Shown here: positions 12,900-24,471 of the stretch, piece after piece
How the letters are laid out: each line of letters opens with the position of its first letter
How positions within the stretch are numbered: the stretch's first letter is position 1
Source: Opisthorchis felineus
Lineage: Eukaryota > Platyhelminthes > Trematoda > Opisthorchiida > Opisthorchiidae
Assembly: GCA_004794785.1 (NCBI GenBank)
Contig: SJOL01006754.1
Coordinates: 237,840-301,839, forward strand
DNA: 64,000 nt
Direction of reading: 5' to 3'
Notes under the pieces: generated by a model
Told to the model about the DNA's origin: nothing
The model's database searches: none
Seen by the model: the letters and a program-made list of their open reading frames with translations, nothing else
Translations under genes and position numbers: made by a program

Positions 12900-13010
12900 T
12901 TACGCAACAGTCACAACATTCACACTTGTACTTGCTCTTGCATCGACCAGACGCACAGCCGAAAAACAATGTGAATTCTCATGACCTTGTTATTGTTTCA
13001 CATTAGCACG
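12900..13010 (-). pseudogene. Deletion-derived metallothionein pseudogene
   Basis: Positions 12900-12960 match the 3' half of metallothionein 1 exon 2, including the end that reads C-E-C-C-D-C-C-V-K. Several cysteines are replaced (S, Y and K). Immediately upstream, 12964-13008 match the metallothionein 1 promoter at 7912-7956 (GTGAATTCTCAT, then TTATTGTTTCACATTAG). The TATA-like box, start exon, intron and first half of exon 2 are missing, as if one deletion joined promoter to mid-exon. There is no ATG exon, so the copy is dead. Confidence 0.8.
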
Positions 13011-13912
13011 AAGCTTACGTGTGCGTGGATCACATCGAGTCAGATCAATAAGAGCATCACGTGTCAAGCTCGGCTACTGTTGAAGCGTATTAGCTATGCG
13101 GGTCATTATTCGGGAGGGGTTTAGTCCCCGTTGGCTTGAGTACTTTGCCTGGTAACCAAGATTTCAAAGGTACCTTCCTACATTTCATTTTATTAGGTTT
13201 ACCACTGACGCCAGCTGATATATCGCCTGACTGGGTCCAACTTTAACCCCTGTACAGTGTTCAAAACTTGGGGTTTTTCTTGTTCCTTAGATGCCTGTTT
13301 TTCCGCGCAGAAAAGTGTTTATCTCCTCATTCCAGCTTACTGTCCTCTCTGTATGTGGTTATGCACTGCAAAGTTCTGGCAACTCGGCCTCCCACATAAG
13401 AAGCACTGGGAATTGATGGTAGCCAACCGGACACTTGTGCGCAAATTTTGATTAGGGGAATTAGGTTTATAGATAAAAACCTAACCAAGTGTCCAGTTTT
13501 GTGGTAAGGTGTGGGATGCGGCCTCTGCCAGCATCGGAACTGAGACGTCGTCGGCAACCGTTGTCTCAGAACCATAGATCGTGCAGGCTGATGCCCGGGA
13601 ATCGGTAACGAGACAATTAGAAAACGAGTGTCCTGTTGTGCAACGGGGAGTTCAATCGAAGAATGTGTCTACAGTTAACAGCTGCAGTGACCGAACACAT
13701 GCCGCCGAAGAGAGTGCTGGTTTCCCTGTCCAGTTCAAAGTGACGCAAGCAAAGAGATGGTCAAAGGTTGACCTGGCAGAGAGGAAGGAAATCGACTACG
13801 AAAAGTCTGTGCACTGGCTAGGCAACTCAACTTCGAGGTCTTTGTTCGCGTGATCACTCCCTGTACGCTGATAGAAATAATGCTGACCGATAACAATGGT
13901 GCTCTTGTGTCC

Positions 13913-14072
13913 TAATGAGTGTCTGGAGGAGTGGGCATCTCGGAATGATTGTGTTATTCTAGCAACAAGTCCCTTTCCCGTGCAGTTTTGTTCTTTTCCT
14001 CACAATAAGGCTTTCAAGTATCTTACAGGATTACGGCAGCGGAGTATCGGTGTTTGAACACCTACATGCTGT

Positions 14073-14073
<1 letters not shown>
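13913..14073 (+). repeat. LINE 3' UTR leading into a GAT tail
   Basis: GAGTGTCTGGAGGAGTGGGC, AAGTCCCTTTCCCGT, CAATAAGGCTTTCAAGTA and TTACGGCAGCGGAGTATC match the LINE 3' end at 3237-3390 block by block. The copy ends in the long GAT microsatellite, so the microsatellite is probably the expanded 3' tail of this insertion. Confidence 0.65.
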
Positions 14074-14125
<52 letters not shown>

Positions 14126-14133
14126 GTGATGAC

Positions 14134-14172
<39 letters not shown>

Positions 14173-14173
14173 A

Positions 14174-14244
<71 letters not shown>

Positions 14245-14271
14245 AATGATGATGATGACGATGGTGATGAT
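14074..14271. repeat. (GAT)n microsatellite
   Basis: About 200 bases of nearly pure GAT with occasional GGT, GAC and AAT interruptions. The poly-Asp, poly-Met and poly-His frames here are artefacts of the repeat. Confidence 0.95.
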
Positions 14272-14636
14272 CTATCTTCACTATGGGAGAAGTCACGGAA
14301 CAGCAGTCCGATTGCATGAGGTAAACATTAGATAATATAACACCTTATAAACTACCAATATCCGATGCGCTCAGGAATAACAGTGTTTGAATATGCCAAG
14401 ATAGGATGTACAGATAAACGTTTTGGGCTTGTTGCAAGCACTGATGTGTTTGGTTCTCTTTGCTAAATTTCCTGACGTGGTAGAGGACTTAGATGCAGAT
14501 GTTGATACTTTGGGACAACAGACCGAAGGTGACTGATCAGATACCAATAGATCGAAATACTGGTAGCTCGGAAGCGTTATCAGGGCGTAGATCAGGTGGT
14601 TGTTGATTTGATCACACAGCTTGTCAATTCGCTCGG

Positions 14637-14673
14637 AAGCGTTTCGTCATCACTCATAAGGACATCATGAGTG
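14637..14673 (-). ncRNA. Hammerhead-like motif, degenerate
   Basis: The minus strand has GAAACGCTT preceded by GATGAC. The 5' core reads CTCATGA instead of CTGATGA. The flank GTTCACCCACTC matches the flank of the well-kept copy at 25807. The core change should abolish cleavage. It is a relative of that repeat family. Confidence 0.4.
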
Positions 14674-15100
14674 GGTGAACACTTCCTCCTTACCTACTTC
14701 CATGTTACAGTCTTTTGAAGTGAGGCTCATTCGAAATCTCGAAAAAAAACAGTCAGTCTTCTGCAATATGTTCTGTCCTAGCGTCATGAATAAAACAACT
14801 GAAGTCTGCATTTTCCCTTTATTCGAAGGAGTTGAGTTAACAAACCCGTTGAGCCACTTTTGCCACACTAATTTATTCTCCACCAGTGGGTTGGAGCAAT
14901 TTTCGGGGACCATAAAATCTCCCATCATTCAATCCTTGAAGCTAACAACTGGCAGATTATAATTTGCAGCCTTACCAGAGGAATTAGTTCGAGACTCACA
15001 AGTTGCCGCATCATCCAGCTTTATCCATACTAATGAATCCGTTTATCACTTTTTACATCAAATGTAAGTCAACGCCACTTCGAACACTCAGCGGCTACAA

Positions 15101-15376
15101 TTAGACATCCTTTGGATGACTACAGTGCACCCACACAGAACACGAAGGACAAGCAGGCGTGATCTTTGCCTCATATGGTCGAATAATCCGGTATTTGGGT
15201 AGCACGATATAACGCACATGAGTGGGTCCAAAGCTAAGTGCGGTGTGACCAAATACAATGATTACCAACACAAAAGACCATAAACTCCGGTCTTTCGGAA
15301 ACTTAGGAGGAGCTGTCTCAACGAAAATCATAAAGGGTGAAGTCATGGATTCCAGCCCCATCGCAATGTTTTCTGC
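15101..15376 (-). CDS. Last exon of an unrecognised single-pass membrane protein
   Basis: This 91-codon exon ends in TAA. The acceptor is the tandem CAG-TAG. Using the second AG keeps phase 0 with the upstream exon (15937-16191); using the first would add an immediate TAG stop. The product starts A-E-N-I-A-M-G-L-E-S-M-T-S-P-F-M. It contains one hydrophobic segment, L-W-S-F-V-L-V-I-I-V-F-G-H-T-A-L-S-F, about residues 33-50. A basic stretch and C-P-S-C follow near the C-terminus. I do not recognise the family. Gene prediction rests on splice signals, compatible phase and composition. Confidence 0.5.
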   Translation of the reverse strand, partial: AENIAMGLESMTSPFMIFVETAPPKFPKDRSLWSFVLVIIVFGHTALSFGPTHVRYIVLPKYRIIRPYEAKITPACPSCSVWVHCSHPKDV

Positions 15377-15936
15377 CTACTGGGGTGTCAGAAGAGACTG
15401 GGAATGCATCCAGATCGCTTCCCGACAAATATGACAACAACAACAAAAAAACTTTTGTATGCTCAAATTCAAATTTAATTTATAGTTTGGTCCATTTTTT
15501 CGCCCATCGTAATGTTTGGCACGGCTGAATTACAGTTTGAATTATTCCGACTCGCATGATATTGATTCACAATACTCTATGCGGTTAGAAGAAACATTGG
15601 TGCAAAAAATACATGTGAGCAATTCTGGACATTCACAGATTGCCATTCGTAAATAGTACTTTTTATGATGTGTGCATCTCTGTACAAGATTTTGTGACAA
15701 AACAAGCGACCCTTATCCACAAGTGAGTAGGACTTGGCGTCATCACTTCCGTTGCATCCAAAACAAACTCAATTATAAAACTTCTCTCCCTGAAAAAAGA
15801 AACCGCACCAACGAAATCTCGTCAGTTACTGGAGCCGTAATAGAATTTTCCAAGGTATTAGTGGGTCCTGTTTTATCTTACATACCCTTTCCCGATCTCA
15901 TCTTAGGATTTTCAAACTTGCTGTCAATTTACTCAC

Positions 15937-16191
15937 CCAGCCCAAATTGTCTTTGGGTACAGTGAAAACTTTGAGATCGCCCGCAAGTTGTGACAAAGTT
16001 GTGTGGTGGAAATATTTTCCCCTGTGTTTCGCCCAGTAACCTACTCGTTTGACGTAGTCAGTTTTGACTTTTGTGGTCACTTCTGCTCTGTTGTCGATCA
16101 TGACTTGTACTCGTTGCGCAGCTGTGCTCTTGACGTAGGCTGGAGTTTTAGGCCAGTGGCGGTACGCCAGTCTTGTTAACCTGTCGTGAAG
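15937..16191 (-). CDS. Internal exon of the same unrecognised protein
   Basis: This 85-codon exon lies between a CACGCAG acceptor and a TGG|GTGAGT donor, phase 0 at both ends. It encodes a basic, well-mixed sequence: L-T-R-L-A-Y-R-H-W-P-K-T-P-A-Y-V-K near the start, then K-T-D-Y-V-K-R-V-G-Y-W-A-K-H-R-G. The same frame stays open upstream to about 16265 and there reads Y-P-I-R-F-I-S-T-T-A-L-S-F, which resembles a mitochondrial presequence. The exon may therefore be longer, and the protein may be mitochondrial. No start codon is seen, so at least one 5' exon is missing. The family is unknown. The intron to the last exon is 560 bases. Confidence 0.55.
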
Positions 16192-17296
16192 CTGCGTGGT
16201 GAAACTAAGCGCAGTGGTGGATATAAATCTAATCGGATAACAAGTACCTCGAATTTCAAATGTACCCTAATATTCCTCAGGTAAGTTCGGCAACCGCTGC
16301 TATCTGCCTCTCGTTTAGGCTAAACGTTTCTTTGTTTAAAAAAAATCAATTTGGGTTCCAAAGCGTAGTGAACAGAGGATCACATCACATGGCTGTACTA
16401 ATCTGCGACCTAAAATGTTCGATCTGGGAGAAAAGTGCGGCCTGATGTGTCATTGGACTGACTTCAGGAAACGAGTGGTTTTCATTTGTTGCCATCAACG
16501 TTCTCTTGTGGTAAGTTGAAGGGAACCTTCTCCCCGAGTTCACAATTCTATACGACAAGGAGAAGTTGCATTCATACGGAATAACATTAAACGATTTCCA
16601 GTCACGTTTTTCATTTCAGATGAGGACGTAGTTTACAACATAATAAATGCATCCCACCTATGGTCCACATAAAAACATCTTGTTTCTCACAATACTGTAT
16701 TAATTTACCAGCTTGAATGTCCAGTGGTATGGACTGAAACAGTGTAAAATGCTGAGTTCTTTCAATCCAATTGTTTAGGACAGCTAGATGTGCGAGCCGT
16801 ATGAATAGCCTAACAGCAGGAAAGATATCATATTAGGTACAGTGCAACCAGAAAGCTCACGTAGCAAAGATTGTTGAACCACTCAAGCACACATTCTAAG
16901 ACTAGAAATCTGAAAGGATAGTACGAATAGAGTCTTCGTCGACTCGCATACATGTAAATTAAACAGACCACAAATCGAAACCGAATCATTTGTTCACCGC
17001 TGTGCTACGTGATGCGAACTCGGTTCACCGGATAATAAGCGGAGCGTTATTGATCAGTCAGCACCCGCAATCAAAAGATTTTTCGTTACAAGTTCACGCC
17101 ACCGTGGTGATGGCCGACTGACTGTTTTACGGCTTAAAACCCAAAATATTTCATCTCGTCGTCCAACTGCTACAGCTCTTCAACCACTGGCGGAGTGAGC
17201 GTTTGGAGTTAAGCATATCTTTGAGACAATCGAGGGACTGAATGTTCTAACCGGAATTTATATTAAACCCTTTGTAAGTGAAAAGAATATTTGTAG

Positions 17297-17554
17297 GTCA
17301 GAGTATTTCGCATGCCTGCCTCACAGAGCTCTTTTCGCCCAGCCCTGTGCCGCGTGGAAGCGACCGAGAGGTGGACAGTGTACGACCTGGCAACGAACTA
17401 CGAAAACACTAACCAGTACACTCAGTCGGGTGGGCAACTGCCGCCCCCCTGGACGGGGACCCCGGGACTCAAATCACCAGTGGTTAGTGACATTGACATA
17501 AATGGCACAATCGCGCAGTCAGCGGCGCTCGTGCATCAAAGCTATCGCCTTTGA
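17297..17554 (+). CDS. Putative plus-strand exon, GC-rich
   Basis: This block is much more GC-rich than its surroundings and reads V-E-A-T-E-R-W-T-V-Y-D-L-A-T-N-Y-E, then Q-L-P-P-P-W-T-G-T-P-G-L-K-S-P-V. It follows a TTTGTAG acceptor. A possible first exon is ATGTACCCTAATATTCCTCAG at 16260-16280, followed by a perfect GTAAGT donor; the phases agree (0/0). The exon could end at GTG|GTTAGT (17482) or read on to the TGA at 17554. The tone is like small axonemal microtubule-associated proteins, but I recognise no family. Confidence 0.35.
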   Translation, partial: VRVFRMPASQSSFRPALCRVEATERWTVYDLATNYENTNQYTQSGGQLPPPWTGTPGLKSPVVSDIDINGTIAQSAALVHQSYRL

Positions 17555-17736
17555 TGCGTAGCTACCCAACTTCCGAACAAACTGAAAATGCCTTCGCCTC
17601 CAAGGCTTGGTTGTATGTCCCATACTCCCGTTTTCCGGTGGTCGAAACTGTAGCAGCTGGATCCAATGTGCATATGGTACGCGGTTTATAGCTGATAAAC
17701 TGAATTGACTTGAATTGTTTGTTAGCGAATTACACT

Positions 17737-17895
17737 CATTCGCAAACAAATTTGGTTTTGCGAGAGACTCATCTGGAACCCAGCTGAATCTCTCGTTTGT
17801 GATGCTTCCAGGCAACTGAATGTACTGCACCAGGCCGCCTCATGTTTCAGTTGCTACGATATTTGAGATATCGCGATACATGTATATTCGTAATG
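17737..17895 (+). repeat. Foldback repeat, single arm
   Basis: It contains CAAACAAATTTGGTTTTGCG, AGCTGAATCTCTCGTTTGTG and CTCATGTTTCAGTTGCTACG, then ATATTTGAGATATCG. The match to 23308-23497 is close over the whole length. Confidence 0.6.
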
Positions 17896-17937
17896 TACTG
17901 CTCAATTGTTTGTTTCCTGGGCTGAGTAATTTCGTCA

Positions 17938-17976
17938 CAAGCGTTTCATCACCAGTCGACGTTGTATTGTCAATGC
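17938..17976 (-). ncRNA. Hammerhead-like motif, degenerate
   Basis: The minus strand keeps TGGTGATGAAACGCTTG, the 3' half of the motif. The 5' core reads TTGACAA instead of CTGATGA. It is a decayed relative of the copies at 25807 and 31205. Confidence 0.35.
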
Positions 17977-17979
17977 GTT

Positions 17980-20900
17980 GTGAGTAGAAGCGAGTTTAGT
18001 TGCCCTCCTGGCAAACGTTGCAACGAATATCCTCAAGCACTGTAGACCAATAACAGAGAAGGAGTTGTTTGATTTCCCTAACTGAACGATCATTTCGGAA
18101 CTTAACTTCTCTTTGCAATGGTTGTGTTTCGCATCTCCATGACATTTTTGGTGAAAGTCTCAAAAGTTTGCGCACTTGACCGAAAACGTTTTCAAATGTT
18201 TGATGGCCATTTTGGCATGTTTAGGAGCGTTTCACGCTTGGTGGCCCTAAGTTGAAAGCAACAGGTGAAAGGACATGAAATATGTAGTGGTAAACGATTG
18301 ATATAACGGAGGACGTTTAGAACTACTTATTTTCCAGTCAGATTTAACAATAGGATTCCCAGATATATTGGGTCTACTACTTTTAAACTCTTGAAGTCAC
18401 GACTTTTCCCCCAACGACGTTCACTCTCCGCTTTTCAATTCTCGTCCCAGTCGGCCAAGTGACTGACAGTACTAAGCTCATCTAATATTTGTAATTTTGA
18501 AATGGGTCATTGTTTCTTGACAGAACATACTACTCATATAGTTGATGAAAACCGTTTCTTAGCCCACTACCGATTTTAGCCCGAGTTTCCATCAACCATA
18601 TACTCTAATTGAACACTAAATATTACGCAGATGGCGAAAAACATTCATTCTCAAATTATGTTGGCATTGACGACAGACCCAAATGATGCCCCTTATTGGT
18701 TTTGTCTTGACTTTGACTTGGTGTCTCTCTGGGTCATTGCACGAGAAGAACTCCATGCGATACCACTAAGAAAGTACTGATTTTTATTCATGGTAGCCAA
18801 CAGAAGATTCCGTCGGACGATTGTCCTCCCTGAGCATGAAAAAAACAACATAGTCAGAGCCAAGCCAAGACAATCAAACACTTCTGCCACTCTCAAAACA
18901 ATGAGTGAATGGATGTTTGAACGGGTTGCTCCTCGAAAGATATTGATAGGGACAACAAATTGGACGGGCATGCTGACTTGTTCTGCGAACCGCCAGAGCG
19001 GTTCGGCTATTTTCACTTCTACCCAAATGTTTCCGTGCTTCCATTTAGAGAATTTTGGCGACACCTCGCTGGAAAATCATCATCCACAACGAAGTGAGGA
19101 TAAGTTGATGTTTCACAGTTGAAAGTTTCATGAGTCTGCACTACGCCCTAGCAGATTTCCGGCGTATTGATTTGTAAATCACTCATGGCATAAGGGATGC
19201 TGCCTTATGATATATGGCGAAGCAATGCCCCAACGGCATTCCGGTAGGTTGGAGAGATACAGCTGTTTTGATCAAAGCCGGAATCATTCAAAGCTTATGA
19301 GAACCGATTTGTTACTGTTTAATTTACAGTAGAATACGGAACTGCTTGTTGACCGGACTATGAGTTGAAAATAAGTGAACTGCGGACGCCGTTGAAAGTT
19401 CAACGCTGATTGACAGTTTCACTAATTCTAGGAATCATGGTCCTTTTGAAATTAGTAAGAACTTGTTGTCGTTGAGTTCCGTGTTCTTCCATTGTATACA
19501 TCCATTTCTGGTCACATATTGGCTCACTAAAAAGACCGTATGACAGGGTGGAATTTGTACCGGACTGTGTTCGTCTGGCACTGGAGTAGGGCCAATCTAC
19601 GGGCTCGAAGAATACAGGAGAAAAGATGCTCAATCTGGGGAGGGAATCAGCCACTGTTTTGTTTGTAAAAGTGCGTTACTTATCAAGTACCACACAGACG
19701 ACGAAAAACTAATCTGAAAGCTGACAGGCATCAGACAGCCAAGGTTACTTTGTATGGCCAGAGGTCATGGTGTGACTGGCTGCGTTGGGTGGAAAGCATG
19801 GGAACGTGGATAGTGCTTTGAACGGGGAATCGGTCTGGCGAACACTGAAGCACCGTGCTTACTCTCATACAATAAGGACTTCCACACTGTGCGAACAAAG
19901 ATGGGCTGTCACGGGTAGACTCTTACACTAGGAAGATTGGCACCACAATTTGTTTCCATCACCTTAAGTGTTCAAAAGAACCGCAGTTGCTTTCCGTTAG
20001 TTCTACCTAAGATGTGCTCGTGACTTCCGTCATTTTCGGGCATCAATGCTTGAACGTACTTGCTTTCATAAATTGAGCCCAAATAAGGAGATTCTTTGAA
20101 ACGTTCGAAAAAACTGATTGTATGCACGCGGTGCGCAGCTTGAATCCAGAACGTTCTCCTTAAAATGGCAGTTCATAATCTTAGCTAATTGACCACCAGA
20201 CCATTCAATTGTTGCTCATCGACGCAACACGAAACTAATGGAGAAGAATCCGTGATAACTTGCCTTCAGAACCTTCCTGTAAGCTGAACCCTCTTCACTT
20301 ACGGTGAAGACGGTACACCTCTTCGTCACCTCTTAGTCCGCCAAACAATGCCAATAGCAAGTGGAGCCGCCCAGACCATCTAGGATCTCTGAAAATCGCT
20401 TCTCTCCATCATTTTTGGATATGAGTCTGTGGTTCTTGTTCCGACAGCGGTGACCTCGACCCCTTTTTGGAGGCGTGTGCTTTGGGTGAAACCTACCACA
20501 CATGTTTTTAACGAAGGAATTCATTATAGGGCCAAATAAGGGTCTCATCAACTAACGTCTGGTAGTGCTGCCTGGTTTGGTGATGCCGGCCACTAACTGT
20601 TGGGACTAACTGGCTCTCTCATGCTCAGTCCAATTTCAATACAGTGAAAAGATTGGCACTTTACACTTGCAAACTCAGAATGCTGGACTCACCGATAATC
20701 CCCTCCTGAAACTTGTCACCATATGTGTCTTCCCATTGTGTATTTACTGTTCCTTTTTTGTGTTTCCTGGGTTTCCAGAGAATAATTGTTTCCTCAGTGT
20801 GAATTCCCCGAAGAATGTTCTCCGACGCAATGGGATTTCAAAGGATGGGACACTCAGCATTAGTCAGCAAGTACATAGACCTGAGAACCGTATTGAATAC

Positions 20901-21900
20901 CCAACCCCCCGTCCATCATTTTCTGTTCTAGGTCAAAACTCATCCTTACCAATTATATAGCTTCCCACGACTAAGTCCTTCCATACAGGGCGCGAACAGA
21001 ACAGGCACAGACAGACGTCCTGGGTTAGGTAGTCCCTATTCAGCACCGTACTCCAGCATGCTCCCCTCTTTTATCCTGTTCTTACACGCTTATCTGACTC
21101 TGTTGTAATTTTCTAAGCTGGAATCGCCTTTTTGGATCCTAAAACCTATTGCCAACATCACTGAGTCGATAACGGACGCCATGTCTCGACCGACCCACAT
21201 GAATTAACACGTTGCCTGATTAGAGTGCCAACCATGAAGGTACAGTCGTCACTCATATCATTGAAGTGGCCTTATAAACGCCTCACACCCAAACTACTGT
21301 TTCAGAGGTCTTTTACAAATGAAAGCAACTTTCGTCCCACATTCAGGTCCTTGAACAAGCTGTTGAACAACTGGGTTTCCAAAGTTGATCAGAAGCGGGA
21401 AAAAGGAAGGAAAAATTACGGCAATGTTGGCGATCCGTTGGAACTAAATGGACTCGCTGATGGGGTTTTCAAAGGTGACATTGCCCATAATCGGATAAGT
21501 CCGAGTTTGGAAACAAGCACCATTTTTTTGTGTGACCTCGGTGATCGGGGAATGAAATGAACGCCCATCATAAGGATCACGGCTTATGAAGTGGACGTTG
21601 TGTTATGTCGACATCCTCCATGAGAGACTGTTCACATAGTAGACTTAGGAAGCAAAATCCACAAACCAAATCAAGTTTGACGGTTAGCGATGAAATGCCA
21701 CATGAATGTAGATTCAAACGAGTACCAGGTTCATTGAAAATGTATCAATCCGTCTCAAACATAACGTAAAACTCTTTGTGTTATGTTGACCTATCACATC
21801 TAGCAAGCCGAATCCCATGACCGTTGAAACCTACTTCCTTACCCCCTCCTGCCCACAATGCATTCATTCAAAAGAAGCTGAGTTTTTAAAAATTTGTTAT
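17980..21900. other. Long stretch without a supported gene
   Basis: Open frames of 110-123 codons occur on both strands at 18693-19122 and at 21225-21560. They overlap one another or lack motifs and splice partners. I see only scattered low-grade repeat similarity and support no gene. Confidence 0.4.
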
Positions 21901-21943
21901 GTACTATTGAAAAAAATGACAAACAATTACAAGTTACGAATGT

Positions 21944-22178
21944 CTATTTGCACTCGGCACAACACCCGCAGCCACAACTGCACTGTTTGCACCTGCAATG
22001 ACTCGGTTGACAAGTGCATTTCCCTCCCGTCTTGCAGCCCTCACAGCAGACGCACTTCTCACCGCCGCAAGCTGAAACAGGAAAATAAACGAGTGAATGA
22101 GGCAAGACAAGAAAGTGAAACGCCACGATTTAGCATAAATCAGCCTAAAAATTCATGACCTCTAAACTCACGTTTCAT
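21944..22178 (-). CDS. Metallothionein 2, two exons
   Basis: Exon 1 is 22178-22172 (ATG AAA C, donor GTGAGT). Exon 2 is 22071-21944 after a TTTCAG acceptor, stop TAG. The spliced product is 44 residues, M-K-P-C-G-G-E-K-C-V-C-C-E-G-C, with 18 cysteines arranged as in metallothionein 1 up to about residue 23. The second half diverges (Q-P-S-H-C-R-C-K-Q-C), ending C-A-E-C-K. It contains a histidine, which metallothionein 1 lacks. Same strand and exon layout as its paralogues. Cytosolic metal binding is inferred from the family. Confidence 0.9.
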
Positions 22179-22225
22179 GTCTTTTGTCAGGGAGTCTTTC
22201 TACAAAAGCATGAGTCTGTTCTCAG

Positions 22226-22290
22226 AGCAAGCCTATTTATTCTACAGTTAGGTGCAATGTGAATTCACAATGTGATTTCACATACCCATG
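22226..22290 (-). promoter_or_regulatory. Metallothionein 2 promoter with tandem palindromes
   Basis: The TATA-like ATAAATAG is at 22240-22233, about 55 bases before the ATG. Upstream lies the perfect palindrome TGTGAATTCACA (22258-22269), followed after one base by a near copy, TGTGATTTCACA (22271-22282). The same element occurs in the other two metallothionein promoters. No TGCRCNC core is seen in this short interval. Confidence 0.55.
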
Positions 22291-22878
22291 AAGGTGTTTC
22301 AATTGGCTTGCATTGTACGCATATCGGACGTCTACGTGAACTGTGGTACACCTCGTGATCTTTTGAAATCATCACGAACATCTGGTCGAATTAGCGGAGC
22401 AGAGCATAGGTCAAACTCTTTCGGTAAGGACAATCACGTGAACTCAACTTTGAGCGGTTTGTTAAGCTACCAAATAGACGTCTAACTCCCACAAATCCAC
22501 TGGTGAGCACAACCAGCCACCGCTGATGCTTGAAATAAAGAGGGAAATTTTGAGCGTCACGCAAAAAGAACTGTCAGTTTGCGGCTGTAAAAGCACCGGC
22601 TTGGAAGGCGAGTTCGGTCGGGCTGAAAGTGATCGACATTTTGGTCCGCAAACCAAAAATTGGTTGTTGTATGACTCCCAGCACGTATGCACAACGCAAC
22701 AACATTTGTATTCCAAGCTATCGGTCACTAGGTGATAGGTTATCATCAATTTCCCTGGAAAAACCAAAAAGCTCCTAGTCATATCTCTCGATGATAGGAG
22801 AACATCTGTTTCGCTGCGGCACTGAAGAGGACCCACTGGAACGGAATTTTCTTTTTTGGGTCAGCCGCTGCACTGGTC

Positions 22879-23100
22879 TTGCGAAAACATCCGAAATGCG
22901 CTTATGAATATGCCAACAACCTCATCACGTCCAGCAGTGTTGCCTCAGAACTCGAGTACTGTCACCATCTCTGTTTAAAGATACAGGTGAAATCTTCAGT
23001 CGGTGTTTTGGTTAACTTACCCGTTTCTAACTGGGAGGAGGATATCATTCCAAACAAGTGGAACGAGTCGACAATTTTCCCCATTTTCAAAAAATGAGTG
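22879..23100 (+). pseudogene. LINE reverse-transcriptase fragment
   Basis: The plus frame ends P-V-S-N-W-E-E-D-I-I-P-N-K-W-N-E-S-T-I-F-P-I-F-K-K, then a stop. This is the region just before motif A in LINE reverse transcriptases (I-P-x-x-W-x-x-x-x-I-x-P-I-F-K-K). In the next frame C-D-S-Q-A-G-N-K continues the expected C-x-N-x-R-G block in decayed form. It is 5'- and 3'-truncated and dead. Confidence 0.6.
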
Positions 23101-23164
23101 TGACAGTCAAGCAGGGAATAAAATGATGGTAGAATGGGGAGGTTTGACAATTTGCAACCTAGGT

Positions 23165-23510
23165 TTTGTCTTCGTAATGCACTACTCATAAGGTTGCTGA
23201 AAATTCTTCGACAGCCCACGACCGTTTTTGCCCTTCTTGAGGCTCATCAGGTAAGCGCAGTCCCCGAGTTTCCGTCAGCCTTATGTTCTACTTGAAACCA
23301 AATTTCACGAAATTGGCGAAATGCACTCATTTGCAAACAAATTCGGTTTTGCGAGAGACTCGCCTGAAACCCAGCTGAATCTCTCGTTTGTGATGTTCCC
23401 AGGCAACTGAATGTGCTGCACCAGGCCACCTCATGTTTCAGTTGCTACGATATTCGAGATATCGCGATACATGTATATTCGTAATGCACTACTCATAAGG
23501 TTGCTGAATT
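23165..23510 (+). repeat. Foldback repeat, long copy
   Basis: The arm 23308-23497 matches 17737-17895. The piece before it (GGTTGCTGAAAATTCTTCGACAGCCC, 23192 on) recurs reversed at 30430-30475 and near 62112. The phrase CACTACTCATAAGGTTGCTG appears on both sides of the arm (about 23178 and 23488), which could be an internal boundary repeat. Confidence 0.55.
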
Positions 23511-23561
23511 TGTTTGCAAATGAGGTATTACGCTAGGTTTTGTCTTATTAATGAAGCCAGC

Positions 23562-23690
23562 CTATGCTGAAAAGACGCGAATCACTATACAGCTATTTCA
23601 TCTTTGTGGGGAATCGTCGTCAGTGTCCTCCTCGAGAAACTCTGGGTTTCCAACCCGCGACTATCATGCCACTCGTTGAAAACTAAACTC
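23562..23690 (-). repeat. tRNA-like SINE, family 2
   Basis: Read on the minus strand it has a degraded head, then GCGGGTTGGAAACCC (B-box position) and GACGATTCCCCACAAAG, ending TTTTCAGCATAGG. It is a divergent member of the family defined at 24472. Confidence 0.45.
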
Positions 23691-24471
23691 TTTCAACCTT
23701 CTACGTACACGTCATGGTGTCTAAGTGACATTCCGATCCGTCATAGTGAGTTATTTTCTTCCAATAAACGCATTCATAAGGCTCAGTCCTCTGAGGAACG
23801 GGACTAAATTTCACCCTCATCTCACTATACGTCACGAATTCCCAGCTTCATCTTACTTTTAAAGAATGTTGGACTAACTTCAGCAGGCAGTCTATCATAC
23901 CCCAATTAGCCCTTCACTTCTAGCGATTGGGAAGCATCGAACGAGGCTGCATGTCATATTCTTGGACCATACGTACGGGATGATGCGGCGATATTGTTCC
24001 AAATGGGAGCTTTGAACTTTCAAGTGGTATTCACACTGTTTCCCGGTTTGACTCGACGGGATATCCTCAACCCCGGTATCGCAGAGACCGATCTATTACT
24101 TTGCAGCCGAATAGCTTTGTAGGATGGCGCACCCTGTGGCCATTCTGTACACGATAAGCAAGTTTGTAAAAGCTACTAAAAACATTCTCACAACATGATC
24201 TCACTTTACGGTATTTCTCCTGACACGATCTCCCTCATAATTATGATGAAAGCTGTGGACCGGCCATCAATACTTTCCATATTTTCGTGGCTAATCATGA
24301 CCACTATGTAAAATGAAATCAGCTTAGTTCCACAGTTGATATCCAACTCAGATGAGTGCATAAGTAACCACATATTTGCCATGCAAATTGCCGTTGACGG
24401 TAAAATCAACTGAATGCCTCGTTTCTAATACGCTGCTTAATTAATAAACGAGTTCTAATGGACAATTCGTC

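Noticed and set aside
14000..14335. Open frames of poly-Asp, poly-Met and poly-His over the GAT array
   Set aside because: They are translations of a trinucleotide microsatellite in three frames, with no flanking coding sequence.
18693..19122. Overlapping 123- and 110-codon frames on opposite strands
   Set aside because: Each looks like the shadow of the other; neither has motifs or splice signals that join to anything.
22462..22836. 124-codon minus frame upstream of metallothionein 2
   Set aside because: No motif or splice partner; it overlaps an equally plausible plus frame.
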